A stretch of 64,000 bases of DNA from an uncultured Bacteroidales bacterium (lineage in GTDB: Bacteria > Bacteroidota > Bacteroidia > Bacteroidales > UBA932). The stretch covers positions 143,659-207,658 of the forward strand of contig CALUTW010000002.1 in the NCBI GenBank assembly GCA_944323805.1, in the 5' to 3' direction. Under the pieces are notes generated by a model, which ran no database searches, was not told where the DNA came from, and saw only the letters and a program-made list of their open reading frames with translations. Below are positions 17,057-24,701 of this stretch, in pieces. Within the stretch, counting starts at the first letter, position 1, and the number at the start of each line of letters is the position of its first letter. Made by a program: the position numbers and the translations under genes.

Positions 17057-19960
17057 ATGACACGGTATATATTAAGACTTGTCGCATTCTCCATGCTCGC
17101 AGCCGTACTGACGGCAAACAGTGCCTTCGGCGCATATCCGTCAGTAAGAAACTTCGGGAAAACCGAATACAAGGCCGGGACACAGAACTGGGGAATAACC
17201 GAAAGCGAGGGGAAATTCATGTATTTCGCCAACAATTCCGGTCTGCTGGAGTTTGATGGTAACTCATGGGATCTCATCCCTGTCGCCAACCACACCAATG
17301 TACGCTCTGTCCTGTATGACATGGACAGCAGACGCATCTGGGCAGGGGCATTCAATGAGTTCGGGTACTATTCCCTGGACCGCAGAGGGGCGATGGCCTA
17401 TACATCCCTTACAGACAGGATTGACGACGGGAAGGGAGTGACGGAAATCTGGCAGATCATGAAATCCGGAGACAACATATACATGCATGATGACAGCAGG
17501 GTATACATTTATGCCGGAGACACTGTCAGGATTTTCGAAGCCGGTGGAAAAATAAACTCAATGGCATGCTCCGGAGACAGGATCATATTCGCTGCATTGG
17601 GGAAAGGCCTCATGACCATAAACGGCAACGGGGACATTGAAAGGCTTGCCGGATGCGGACACCTCAGGAATGAAAAGATCTGTGCGATACTTCCCGCCGG
17701 AGGCATGGACATGCTGTTTGTCACTGAATTCGCGGGACTATGGACGTACAGCGAGGGCCGTGCGGAGAGACTGACTACCGGAGCCGACAGGCTGCTGGAG
17801 AAAGCCCAGGCGTTCTGTGCGGCCACAGACGGCGACAATATCGCTGTGGGGACAGTCTCTGACGGAGTGTTCATAATCAACCGCGAAACAATGGCCATTA
17901 CGCATCTGAACACATTCTCCGGACTGCAGAATAACTCGGTATTGAGCGTATACTTTGACATCGACAGGAATCTCTGGCTCGGGCTGGACAAGGGAATAGA
18001 CTATGTCAGGCTGAATTCGCCTGAAGCATCGGTCTTCAATACCGACAAGCTTTACGGTACCGGCTATGCATCAATCGTAAGCGATGGAAGACTGTATCTC
18101 GGGACAAACCAGGGACTGTACAGCACCACATATGATGAACGGATGCAGGATAGCGGGGAAATCAGGCAGGTCAAAGGAATAAGCGGACAGGTGTGGTGCC
18201 TTGAAAAGATTCACGGGACACTGTTCTGCGGTCACGACCATGGTCTCTTCATTGTCAGCGGGGACAAAGCCGAACGTATACCCGGGGTAAACGGGATATG
18301 GAAAATCATGGAAAACCCGTTCGACAGGGAGGAGATATTAGGATGTTCGTACAGGGGGCTTTTCAGGCTTGAACGCCGCAACGGGAAATGGACCCCGGTA
18401 CATATCAAGGGGTTCAGCGAGGTAAGCAGCAATTTCGAGGCGGACAGTGACGGAGCGATATGGATGCATCACTGGATCAAAGGGCTTTTCAGGCTCTCGC
18501 TCGATGAAGACCGCGATTCCGTGACGACCGTAAGGCACTTCACTTCAGCCGACGGGTTGCCTACAGACAGGAACAACATGGCAAACCTTTATGACGGCAG
18601 AATCGTATTCTCTTCTGAAGGCGGGTTCTTCACATATGACACGGCAAGCGGAAGGATGAAGCCGCATGTCATGCTGAACAGTCTCTTCAACCGTCCGCCT
18701 GTGGCGGTAAAGATACATGAGTCGCCATCCGGGGACCTGCTGTTCCTCTCCGGGACAATGCAGACCCTTGCCATCAAGGAACACCGGGGCTACGGGATTG
18801 ACAGCCTGTCACTGACTTTCCTGCAGGAAAGACGTATCCCCGGGTTCGACAACATATGCTGGACAGGAAGGAATGGGTTCATAATCAATACCGAGGATGG
18901 ATTCTCATGGATTGACATCAACAAGCTTTCAGGCAAGCCGGAAGGCTCTCCCAGACACGTACTGATAAAGGATGTGTATGTATCCGATGCCAATGATTCG
19001 CTTATTTTCGGGTCAAGGACCCCGGAAGAGGCCTCTGAACCGATGAAAATCCCGTACAGGGACAATTCCCTGCGTTTCGAATTCGTATGTCCCCAGTACG
19101 CGGGAAAGAACGCTATTGAATACAGCTGGTGTCTGGAGGGATATGACAAGGAATGGTCCAGATGGTCATCTATCACGACAAAGGAATACACGGGACTTCC
19201 CCAGGGCTCATACAGGTTCATGGTCAGGGCAAAGGACACCTTCTCGCCGGAAATATCGGAATGCGGGTTCGATTTCAGCATATTGCCGCCATGGTACATG
19301 AGCAAGGCGGCTGTCGCGGGATATGCAGTACTTCTGGCACTTGTAGTATGGGCTCTGCTCAATTACATGAATATCAGGTCCGGGAGACAGGCTGCGGAGG
19401 TCGAGAAGAAGAAAGAGGAGGAAATGAAAGCCCAGCAGATGAAATACGAAGAGGAAGCCCGGGAGAAAGAGAAGGAGATAGTGATGCTGAGGAACCAGCA
19501 TCTGGAATCGGACCTGAAGCACAAGTCCCAGGACCTTGCCGACTCCACCATGAACCTTATCCGGAAGAATGAGATCCTGATAAAGATCAAGAACGACATC
19601 AGCAAGGTACAGACGGAGATTTCAGAAAACGATGACCGGGCGAAGGCATTGAGAAGACTGCAGAAGATACAGGCCGACATCAGGGAAAACATCGACCATG
19701 ACGACAGCTGGCAGAAATTCGAGCATAATTTCGACTCTGTCTATGAAAATTACCTGAAACGGCTCCGCAAGGAATTCCCGAGACTGACAGGAGGCGACAT
19801 GAGGCTCTGTGCCTATCTCAAGATGAACCTCTCATCAAAGGATATAGCATCAATGATGAACATGTCGGTACGCAGTGTCGAGATGGCGAGATACAGGCTC
19901 AGGCAGAAACTCGGCCTTACCAGGGAAAGCAATCTTTCAGACTTTCTCCAGAATTTCTGA
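17057..19960 (+). CDS. Membrane-spanning sensor/regulator: periplasmic propeller, Y_Y_Y domain, coiled coil and LuxR-type HTH (no kinase)
   Basis: Predicted to sense a periplasmic glycan and bind DNA directly. From ATG 17057 it has 967 residues: signal peptide or anchor MTRYILRLVAFSMLAAVLTA; periplasmic beta-propeller repeats of the Reg_prop type (for example RNLWLGLDKGIDYV) to about 660; a Y_Y_Y domain (about 675-742, EYSWCLEGYDKEWSRWSS); one transmembrane helix (about 750-770). A long charged coiled coil (about 775-895) and a C-terminal helix-turn-helix (about 905-967, LSSKDIASMMNMSVRSVEMARYRLRQKL) follow. No His-box, HATPase or receiver domain is present, so it is not a hybrid two-component system. 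It diverges from susC. ATG 17021 is an alternative start. Its last 24 nt overlap the 3' end of the HD-domain gene. Confidence 0.88.
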   Translation: MTRYILRLVAFSMLAAVLTANSAFGAYPSVRNFGKTEYKAGTQNWGITESEGKFMYFANNSGLLEFDGNSWDLIPVANHTNVRSVLYDMDSRRIWAGAFNEFGYYSLDRRGAMAYTSLTDRIDDGKGVTEIWQIMKSGDNIYMHDDSRVYIYAGDTVRIFEAGGKINSMACSGDRIIFAALGKGLMTINGNGDIERLAGCGHLRNEKICAILPAGGMDMLFVTEFAGLWTYSEGRAERLTTGADRLLEKAQAFCAATDGDNIAVGTVSDGVFIINRETMAITHLNTFSGLQNNSVLSVYFDIDRNLWLGLDKGIDYVRLNSPEASVFNTDKLYGTGYASIVSDGRLYLGTNQGLYSTTYDERMQDSGEIRQVKGISGQVWCLEKIHGTLFCGHDHGLFIVSGDKAERIPGVNGIWKIMENPFDREEILGCSYRGLFRLERRNGKWTPVHIKGFSEVSSNFEADSDGAIWMHHWIKGLFRLSLDEDRDSVTTVRHFTSADGLPTDRNNMANLYDGRIVFSSEGGFFTYDTASGRMKPHVMLNSLFNRPPVAVKIHESPSGDLLFLSGTMQTLAIKEHRGYGIDSLSLTFLQERRIPGFDNICWTGRNGFIINTEDGFSWIDINKLSGKPEGSPRHVLIKDVYVSDANDSLIFGSRTPEEASEPMKIPYRDNSLRFEFVCPQYAGKNAIEYSWCLEGYDKEWSRWSSITTKEYTGLPQGSYRFMVRAKDTFSPEISECGFDFSILPPWYMSKAAVAGYAVLLALVVWALLNYMNIRSGRQAAEVEKKKEEEMKAQQMKYEEEAREKEKEIVMLRNQHLESDLKHKSQDLADSTMNLIRKNEILIKIKNDISKVQTEISENDDRAKALRRLQKIQADIRENIDHDDSWQKFEHNFDSVYENYLKRLRKEFPRLTGGDMRLCAYLKMNLSSKDIASMMNMSVRSVEMARYRLRQKLGLTRESNLSDFLQNF

Positions 19961-20653
19961 CAAAGCCGCAGAGACTGCGGCCCGGGCCGCGTCATGGTCT
20001 GCAAGCAATGTCCTGAGCTCACGTAGCCTGGTGGCATTGCTGCTCCACGGAATCCACAGCCTTAGATAGCCGTCAGGGCCATATTTCGAATAAAGATGTT
20101 CCAGGGCCCTCTCTATCTGCCGGTCTGAGGACATTTCAGGATATCTCGACATGCCATACAGCAGTGTTCTCCTGATAATCGTATCCGCATCTATGAGCCG
20201 GTCCGCCTCTGCGACCATCTTCCCGTAGATGCTGCGAGGCTCATGGTCAAGCGATGCCCTGTGGTCTTCGGCCGCCCGGGCAATGGACTCCACCTGGGCG
20301 TCATTGAACCATCTGCCCAGCTCCTTGTCCGCCCTGATTATCCGGCCTGAATCGATATGATGGTTCTCCTTGCCGTTGATACGGCCCAGATCATGGCATG
20401 CGGCAGCCACAAAGAGCATCTCAGGATTGACATCGTTGCGGAGTTCCTCCGGTGCAGTCCTGTACAGCTCCATGGAATTGTCAATCACTGCAAGCGCATG
20501 ATCCTGGCGGTGCGCAAGGTCGAACCTTGCATACTCAGGGACAATCCTTCCATAGACATATTCCTGTATTTCCTTTCTTATTTCCGGATATTCCGGCCTG
20601 CCGCACCCGGTCTGCCCGTCCTGGCAGGATATGTGGTCCGTATTATGTTCCAT
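19937..20653 (-). CDS. HD-domain phosphohydrolase-like protein
   Basis: A 238-residue cytoplasmic protein with the HD metal motif set: AHRQDH (first His), ACHDLG (the HD pair), DHRAS and EADRLIDAD (last Asp). The family includes nucleotidases and nucleotide phosphohydrolases; the substrate cannot be deduced. The ATG at 20653 was chosen over a TTG four codons upstream. The gene is convergent with the PUL regulator and their coding ends overlap by 24 nt. It follows the beta-lactamase gene on the same strand by 21 nt and is probably cotranscribed with it. Confidence 0.8.
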   Translation of the reverse strand: MEHNTDHISCQDGQTGCGRPEYPEIRKEIQEYVYGRIVPEYARFDLAHRQDHALAVIDNSMELYRTAPEELRNDVNPEMLFVAAACHDLGRINGKENHHIDSGRIIRADKELGRWFNDAQVESIARAAEDHRASLDHEPRSIYGKMVAEADRLIDADTIIRRTLLYGMSRYPEMSSDRQIERALEHLYSKYGPDGYLRLWIPWSSNATRLRELRTLLADHDAARAAVSAALSEILEKV

Positions 20654-20674
20654 ATTCTTTATCAAAGCATAATC

Positions 20675-21682
20675 CTACTGTCCGGCTCCATGTCCGGAGA
20701 CGCCCCTGGCATGACAAGCTGCCGCTTCGGCGATAGCGGCAATAAGCTCCTCGCATTCCTGTATGCTGCACGCTGCGTCACTGACGAATACTGCAAGCGA
20801 TATATGGCTGCCGTCAGGAAGGACAATTATACCGGCGTCATTTACAGCGGATATCCTTCCGTCGGGCAACAAATCCCCGGTTCCGGTCTTATGGGCAATT
20901 GCCTGTACATTTCCCTGGATTCTTCCGGGGATACGCGCCTCCCCGGTCCTGCAGCCGCACATGGTATCCCAGATAAAAGCCATGTACCCGTCGGCATCCC
21001 TTACACTCCAGAAATACTCAAGCAGCATTGCCGCCGACATCGGGGTCGTCCAGTTCCGGATACAGTTCCCCGGATTCTCGTGCATCATGGCCTCGGTACA
21101 TTCAATATCGAAGTCCCCTATGTCAAGTGAAGCGATGTGGTCCGCAGTCTGTAGCGGGCCGCCGGTCAGCTCAAAAAGGATGTCGCATGCATTGTTGTCG
21201 CTATATACAAGGGTATACTCAAGGAGCTCCGCATACGTAAAGGTACCACCTTCCGGATGGGCATCCCGCAGCGGACTCCATGTATCAGCATGCAGCATGG
21301 CGGCAGTGACATCCGTCACAGCATCCAGAGGGATGGATGCCCGCTTCAGACAGTCGCATACGGCAAGAGCCTGATGGAATTTCATCACGCTCATCATTGG
21401 GAACCGCTGCCCTTCATCATCCTTCGCATCGGGCCACACGAGCGTATCCCCGTTGCTGAATATGGCCGCGACCCCTATCCTTGCATCCGCTTCGGCCGCA
21501 AGCGAATCAATTGCAGCGTATAGCCCGGATACATCCCCGGACTGCCGTTCCACAGACATATCCCTGCCGTCCGATGCATCGTCGAGATAATGACTGTAGA
21601 ACATCCCGACACATAAGCCCACCACAGCAGCCGCTGAGAGATTCAGCACTGCAAGAAATGCTGCCTTTCCCGCCGTTTTCAT
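20675..21682 (-). CDS. Class A serine beta-lactamase, CfxA/CepA-like branch
   Basis: Would hydrolyse beta-lactam rings in the periplasm. The 335-residue protein has an N-terminal hydrophobic signal/anchor (about 7-27). It carries all class A motifs: SVMK with nucleophile Ser98 and Lys101, SDN at 161-163, TEAMMHENP with the likely general base Glu197, and HKTG at 264-267. The arrangement around NNACDIL and IRNWTTP is that of the Bacteroidota subclass A2 enzymes (CfxA, CepA). It is somewhat longer than usual because of an N-terminal linker and a C-terminal tail. Base composition is like the neighbours and no mobile element is adjacent, so it may be a resident gene. Substrate range cannot be deduced. 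Confidence 0.9.
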   Translation of the reverse strand: MKTAGKAAFLAVLNLSAAAVVGLCVGMFYSHYLDDASDGRDMSVERQSGDVSGLYAAIDSLAAEADARIGVAAIFSNGDTLVWPDAKDDEGQRFPMMSVMKFHQALAVCDCLKRASIPLDAVTDVTAAMLHADTWSPLRDAHPEGGTFTYAELLEYTLVYSDNNACDILFELTGGPLQTADHIASLDIGDFDIECTEAMMHENPGNCIRNWTTPMSAAMLLEYFWSVRDADGYMAFIWDTMCGCRTGEARIPGRIQGNVQAIAHKTGTGDLLPDGRISAVNDAGIIVLPDGSHISLAVFVSDAACSIQECEELIAAIAEAAACHARGVSGHGAGQ

Positions 21683-21704
21683 ATGAATTATCTCTTAAGG
21701 CTGC

Positions 21705-21712
21705 CAAAATTA
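21705..21712 (-). promoter_or_regulatory. Probable -7 element of the beta-lactamase promoter
   Basis: On the minus strand TAATTTTG matches TAnnTTTG 22 nt upstream of the ATG. Nineteen nt further upstream lies the first TGTAAA-N5-TTTACA palindrome, which would occupy the -33 position. Confidence 0.5.
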
Positions 21713-21731
21713 ACAAATAAATGCATGCGGC

Positions 21732-21780
21732 TGTAAAGAAACTTTACAATATCCCGGATGCCCTGTAAAATTTCTTTACA
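21732..21780. promoter_or_regulatory. Two tandem 17-bp palindromes TGTAAA-N5-TTTACA (candidate activator sites)
   Basis: TGTAAAGAAACTTTACA (21732-21748) and TGTAAAATTTCTTTACA (21764-21780) share the half-sites TGTAAA/TTTACA. They are spaced exactly 32 bp start to start, close to three helical turns. They lie 55-103 bp upstream of a near-consensus sigma-54 promoter, the usual place for a bacterial enhancer-binding protein, in the gap between bla and tolC. Confidence 0.75.
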
Positions 21781-21834
21781 CCAGTCGAATGCCTGTAATT
21801 CATATCACATTATCTATCAAAATATTATACAGAA

Positions 21835-21850
21835 TGGCACACTAAATGCT
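21835..21850 (+). promoter_or_regulatory. Sigma-54 (RpoN) -24/-12 promoter for the export operon
   Basis: TGGCACACTAAATGCT matches the consensus TGGCACRN4TTGCW at every fixed position except one. The invariant GG (21836-21837) and GC (21848-21849) are separated by the required 10 nt. Transcription would start near 21861, about 40 nt before the tolC ATG. Confidence 0.8.
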
Positions 21851-21900
21851 CTTTCCGCACCGGGCCGCCGGGAGAATAGCGGCATCAATTGTCCGGTAAT

Positions 21901-23307
21901 ATGAAAAATGACAGAAATACACTGATTGCAGGTATCTGCGTGATGATGACGCTGACATGCGGCACCGCAGAGGCACAGGACCATGGACATTCCGGTCATG
22001 GCATCTCCGACACGACAGTATTTACCTTACGGGAATGCATGGAGTATGCAATATCCAACTCGACAAAGATAAGGATACAGCAGGCCACAAACGGAGACAA
22101 CCAGATTGCCAGGCGCGATGCCATCCTGTCCGCATTCACTCCGGCCATCAGCGCCGATGCGCATGTCTATTCAAACTTCGGAAGGGCAATCGACCCTGAG
22201 TCCAACACCTATATCTCTACCGCCTCATTCAACAACGCCTACTCGGTATCTGCCGGAATAAATATCTTCAACGGCTTCGAGGCAGTCAACAACCTGCGCA
22301 TAACAAAGACGGCAAAGGCCATGGGACTCAGCCAGGAACAGCAGCTGAAAGACCAGATATGCCTTGCGACCATCGAAGCATACTGCAACGTGGTATATTA
22401 TTCAAGGCTCTGCGGGATTGTGGAGTCACAGGTCGAGACTGCGGAAAGCTCCCTCATGCTTGCAAGGAGACAGGAGGAGCTCGGGCAGAAAAGCCATGCG
22501 GATGTCATTCAGGTAGAAGCAGACCTCGCCGACAAGAAGTATCAGCTGATTTCCGTGCAGAACAGTCTCGGGGATGCATATATCACACTGAAAGATGTCA
22601 TGTTCTGGCCGGTACAGGATCCCCTTGCCATAGATGACTCAATTGCCGGAGACGATGAATGGCAATATGAGGGACTGCTCCATGATGATTCCGAGAAAGG
22701 GACTGTCATCGGCAAGGCACTTGCCTCGCTTCCCGACATTTCGATAGCCAGGGGCACAATGGAGAACGCAAGGATTGAGCTGAGGACTGCCCGGTGGAAG
22801 ATAGCGCCGAGCCTGTCCCTCTATGCCGGATGGTCCACAAGCTACTATACCTATCCGGGGCAGGCAGGATATGTCGCGACCCCATTCTGGCACCAGTTCA
22901 GGAATAACGGAGGGGAATATGTGCAGCTTTCGATGTCGATTCCTATCTTCAACAGGCTTGGCAGGCACTCGGACATAGCACGGAAGAAGAACGCCTACAG
23001 GCGGGCAACGGCAGAATACGAGCAGAAAGTACAGGAGGTGCAGGCTGAAGTCTGCCGTGCAATACAGGACCGTGACGGGGCATCAGCGGCTTTCATACAG
23101 GCGGACAGGATGGCTCAGCTGCAGGAAGAGGCATTCAGGCTCAACACCAGGAAATTCGAGCAGGGACTCATTTCCCCGATTGAATATCATACGGCATCGG
23201 ACAATTACCTGAATGCAATGGCAGAAAGGCTCAACGCCATGCTGCAGTATCAGATCAAGAAGCGTGTCGTAGCATATTACAGCGGCATCCACTACCTGGA
23301 TCAGTAG
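21901..23307 (+). CDS. TolC-family outer-membrane efflux protein
   Basis: Trimeric outer-membrane channel for the ABC export system encoded downstream. From ATG 21901 it has 468 residues, with a signal peptide ending GTAEA before QDHGHSGHG. Two OEP repeats follow, beginning FTLRECMEYAISNSTKIRI, with long amphipathic helices (for example about 140-235) and the closing FEQGLISPIEYHTASDNYLNA helix typical of the family. A TTG at 21889 in frame is less likely. It is first in the operon, 6 nt before hlyD. The short His-rich stretch after the signal peptide is unusual but of unknown meaning. Confidence 0.92.
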   Translation: MKNDRNTLIAGICVMMTLTCGTAEAQDHGHSGHGISDTTVFTLRECMEYAISNSTKIRIQQATNGDNQIARRDAILSAFTPAISADAHVYSNFGRAIDPESNTYISTASFNNAYSVSAGINIFNGFEAVNNLRITKTAKAMGLSQEQQLKDQICLATIEAYCNVVYYSRLCGIVESQVETAESSLMLARRQEELGQKSHADVIQVEADLADKKYQLISVQNSLGDAYITLKDVMFWPVQDPLAIDDSIAGDDEWQYEGLLHDDSEKGTVIGKALASLPDISIARGTMENARIELRTARWKIAPSLSLYAGWSTSYYTYPGQAGYVATPFWHQFRNNGGEYVQLSMSIPIFNRLGRHSDIARKKNAYRRATAEYEQKVQEVQAEVCRAIQDRDGASAAFIQADRMAQLQEEAFRLNTRKFEQGLISPIEYHTASDNYLNAMAERLNAMLQYQIKKRVVAYYSGIHYLDQ

Positions 23308-23313
23308 CCGATC

Positions 23314-24636
23314 ATGAAAGGAGCAATGACAGATAGCAACCGAATCGATATAAAACAAGCGGATATGGAAGAATCAATGGACAGAAGAATCGAGCAGAAG
23401 AAAGGATGGAGACTGGCATTCAGCCGCAAGGCAATGCCATACTGGGGAGGTGCATTGCTGCTTGCATTCATATTGTGGCTGATATTCAGGGACAATTCAT
23501 CGACCTTGAGGATTGACGGCGACACAATCACTACAGGAGATGTGACTGCCGGGGAATTCAATGACTACATAAGGATAAGCGGACAGGTCCAGCCGATGAC
23601 GACTATCCAGATCAGCCCTCTCGAAGGAGGCGTAGTCGAGGAAATCATTGCCGAGGAGGGCAGCCATGTCAGGAAGGGGGACGAAATACTCAGGCTCAGC
23701 AATGAGAACCTCGACCTGCAGATCCTGAACTCCGAGGCAGAGCTTGCCGAAAAAGAGAATCTCCTGCGCAACACCATGATTTCAATGGAGCAGCAGAAGC
23801 TGAGCGTAAAGCAGGAAAGGCTCCAGCTTCAGATGGAGGTAAGGCGGTACAGGCGGGCATATGAGCAACAGAAAGCGCTCTACGAAGAAAAGCTGATTGC
23901 CCGGGAGACATGGATGCAGGCTGAGGAGGACTATCTTCTGGCAATGGACAAGCTCGAGCTTGTCAAGGACAGGGAACTGCAGGACAGTCTCTACAGGTCC
24001 GTCGAAATCGAGCAGATGCAGGAAAGTCTCGACAACATGAAAGTGAACATGCAGATGATACGGAAAAGGAAGGATAACCTGACCATAAAGGCCCCGATTG
24101 ACGGGGAACTCGGGCTGCTGGACGCTGTTCTCGGGCAATCCATAGCATCCGGAGCAAAGATAGGCCAGATAAACGACCTGTCGAGCTACAAGATTGAAGC
24201 CCGGATAGACGAGCACTATATCGACCGTGTCACACAGGGCCTCGAAGCACTGTTTGAAAGACAGGACGAGACTTTCCATGCCGTCATCCGGAAGGTCTAC
24301 CCCGAAGTCAGGGAAGGGAAATTCAAGGCGGATTTCAAGTTCGACGGGCAGCAGCCGGACAACATCCGCACCGGGCAGACCTATTACATGAACCTGCAGC
24401 TCGGACAGCCGGAAGAAGCCATCCTGATCCCGAGAGGGACATTCTATCAGCACACCGGTGGCAAATGGATATATGTGCTGACCCCGGACGGCACGGGAGC
24501 GGTCAGGAGACCAATACGGATAGGCCGCCAGAATCCCCAGTACTACGAAGTGGAAGAGGGCCTTCAGCCTGGGGAAAAGGTAATAATATCCAACTACGAG
24601 AGCTACAGGGACAATGACAGGCTGATTTTCAGGTAG
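23314..24636 (+). CDS. HlyD-family periplasmic adaptor subunit
   Basis: Links the inner-membrane ABC transporter to TolC. The 440 residues have a charged cytoplasmic N-terminus, one transmembrane helix (about 45-61, WGGALLLAFILWLIF), and a lipoyl/barrel domain (ISGQVQPMTTIQISPLEGGVVEEIIAEEGSHVRKGDEI). A coiled-coil hairpin (about 130-250), the second lipoyl half (TIKAPIDGELGLLDAVLGQSI) and C-terminal membrane-proximal domains follow. It is 6 nt from tolC and 65 nt before the first permease gene. Confidence 0.92.
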   Translation: MKGAMTDSNRIDIKQADMEESMDRRIEQKKGWRLAFSRKAMPYWGGALLLAFILWLIFRDNSSTLRIDGDTITTGDVTAGEFNDYIRISGQVQPMTTIQISPLEGGVVEEIIAEEGSHVRKGDEILRLSNENLDLQILNSEAELAEKENLLRNTMISMEQQKLSVKQERLQLQMEVRRYRRAYEQQKALYEEKLIARETWMQAEEDYLLAMDKLELVKDRELQDSLYRSVEIEQMQESLDNMKVNMQMIRKRKDNLTIKAPIDGELGLLDAVLGQSIASGAKIGQINDLSSYKIEARIDEHYIDRVTQGLEALFERQDETFHAVIRKVYPEVREGKFKADFKFDGQQPDNIRTGQTYYMNLQLGQPEEAILIPRGTFYQHTGGKWIYVLTPDGTGAVRRPIRIGRQNPQYYEVEEGLQPGEKVIISNYESYRDNDRLIFR

Positions 24637-24701
24637 CCGCCGGCCTCAGGCACACAGACCGCATACAAGGAAGCAGACACGGACAATAAAAATTAAGGGA
24701 A

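Noticed and set aside
17057..19960. Hybrid two-component system (HTCS) annotation for the regulator
   Set aside because: No phosphoacceptor His box, HATPase or receiver Asp motifs are present between the TM helix and the HTH; that stretch is coiled coil.
20357..21130. 257-codon plus-strand ORF opposite the HD and beta-lactamase genes
   Set aside because: Antisense shadow; both minus-strand genes have intact catalytic motifs.
20675..21682. Recent acquisition of the beta-lactamase on a mobile element
   Set aside because: No transposase, integrase or terminal repeats nearby and composition matches neighbours; a resident gene is simpler.
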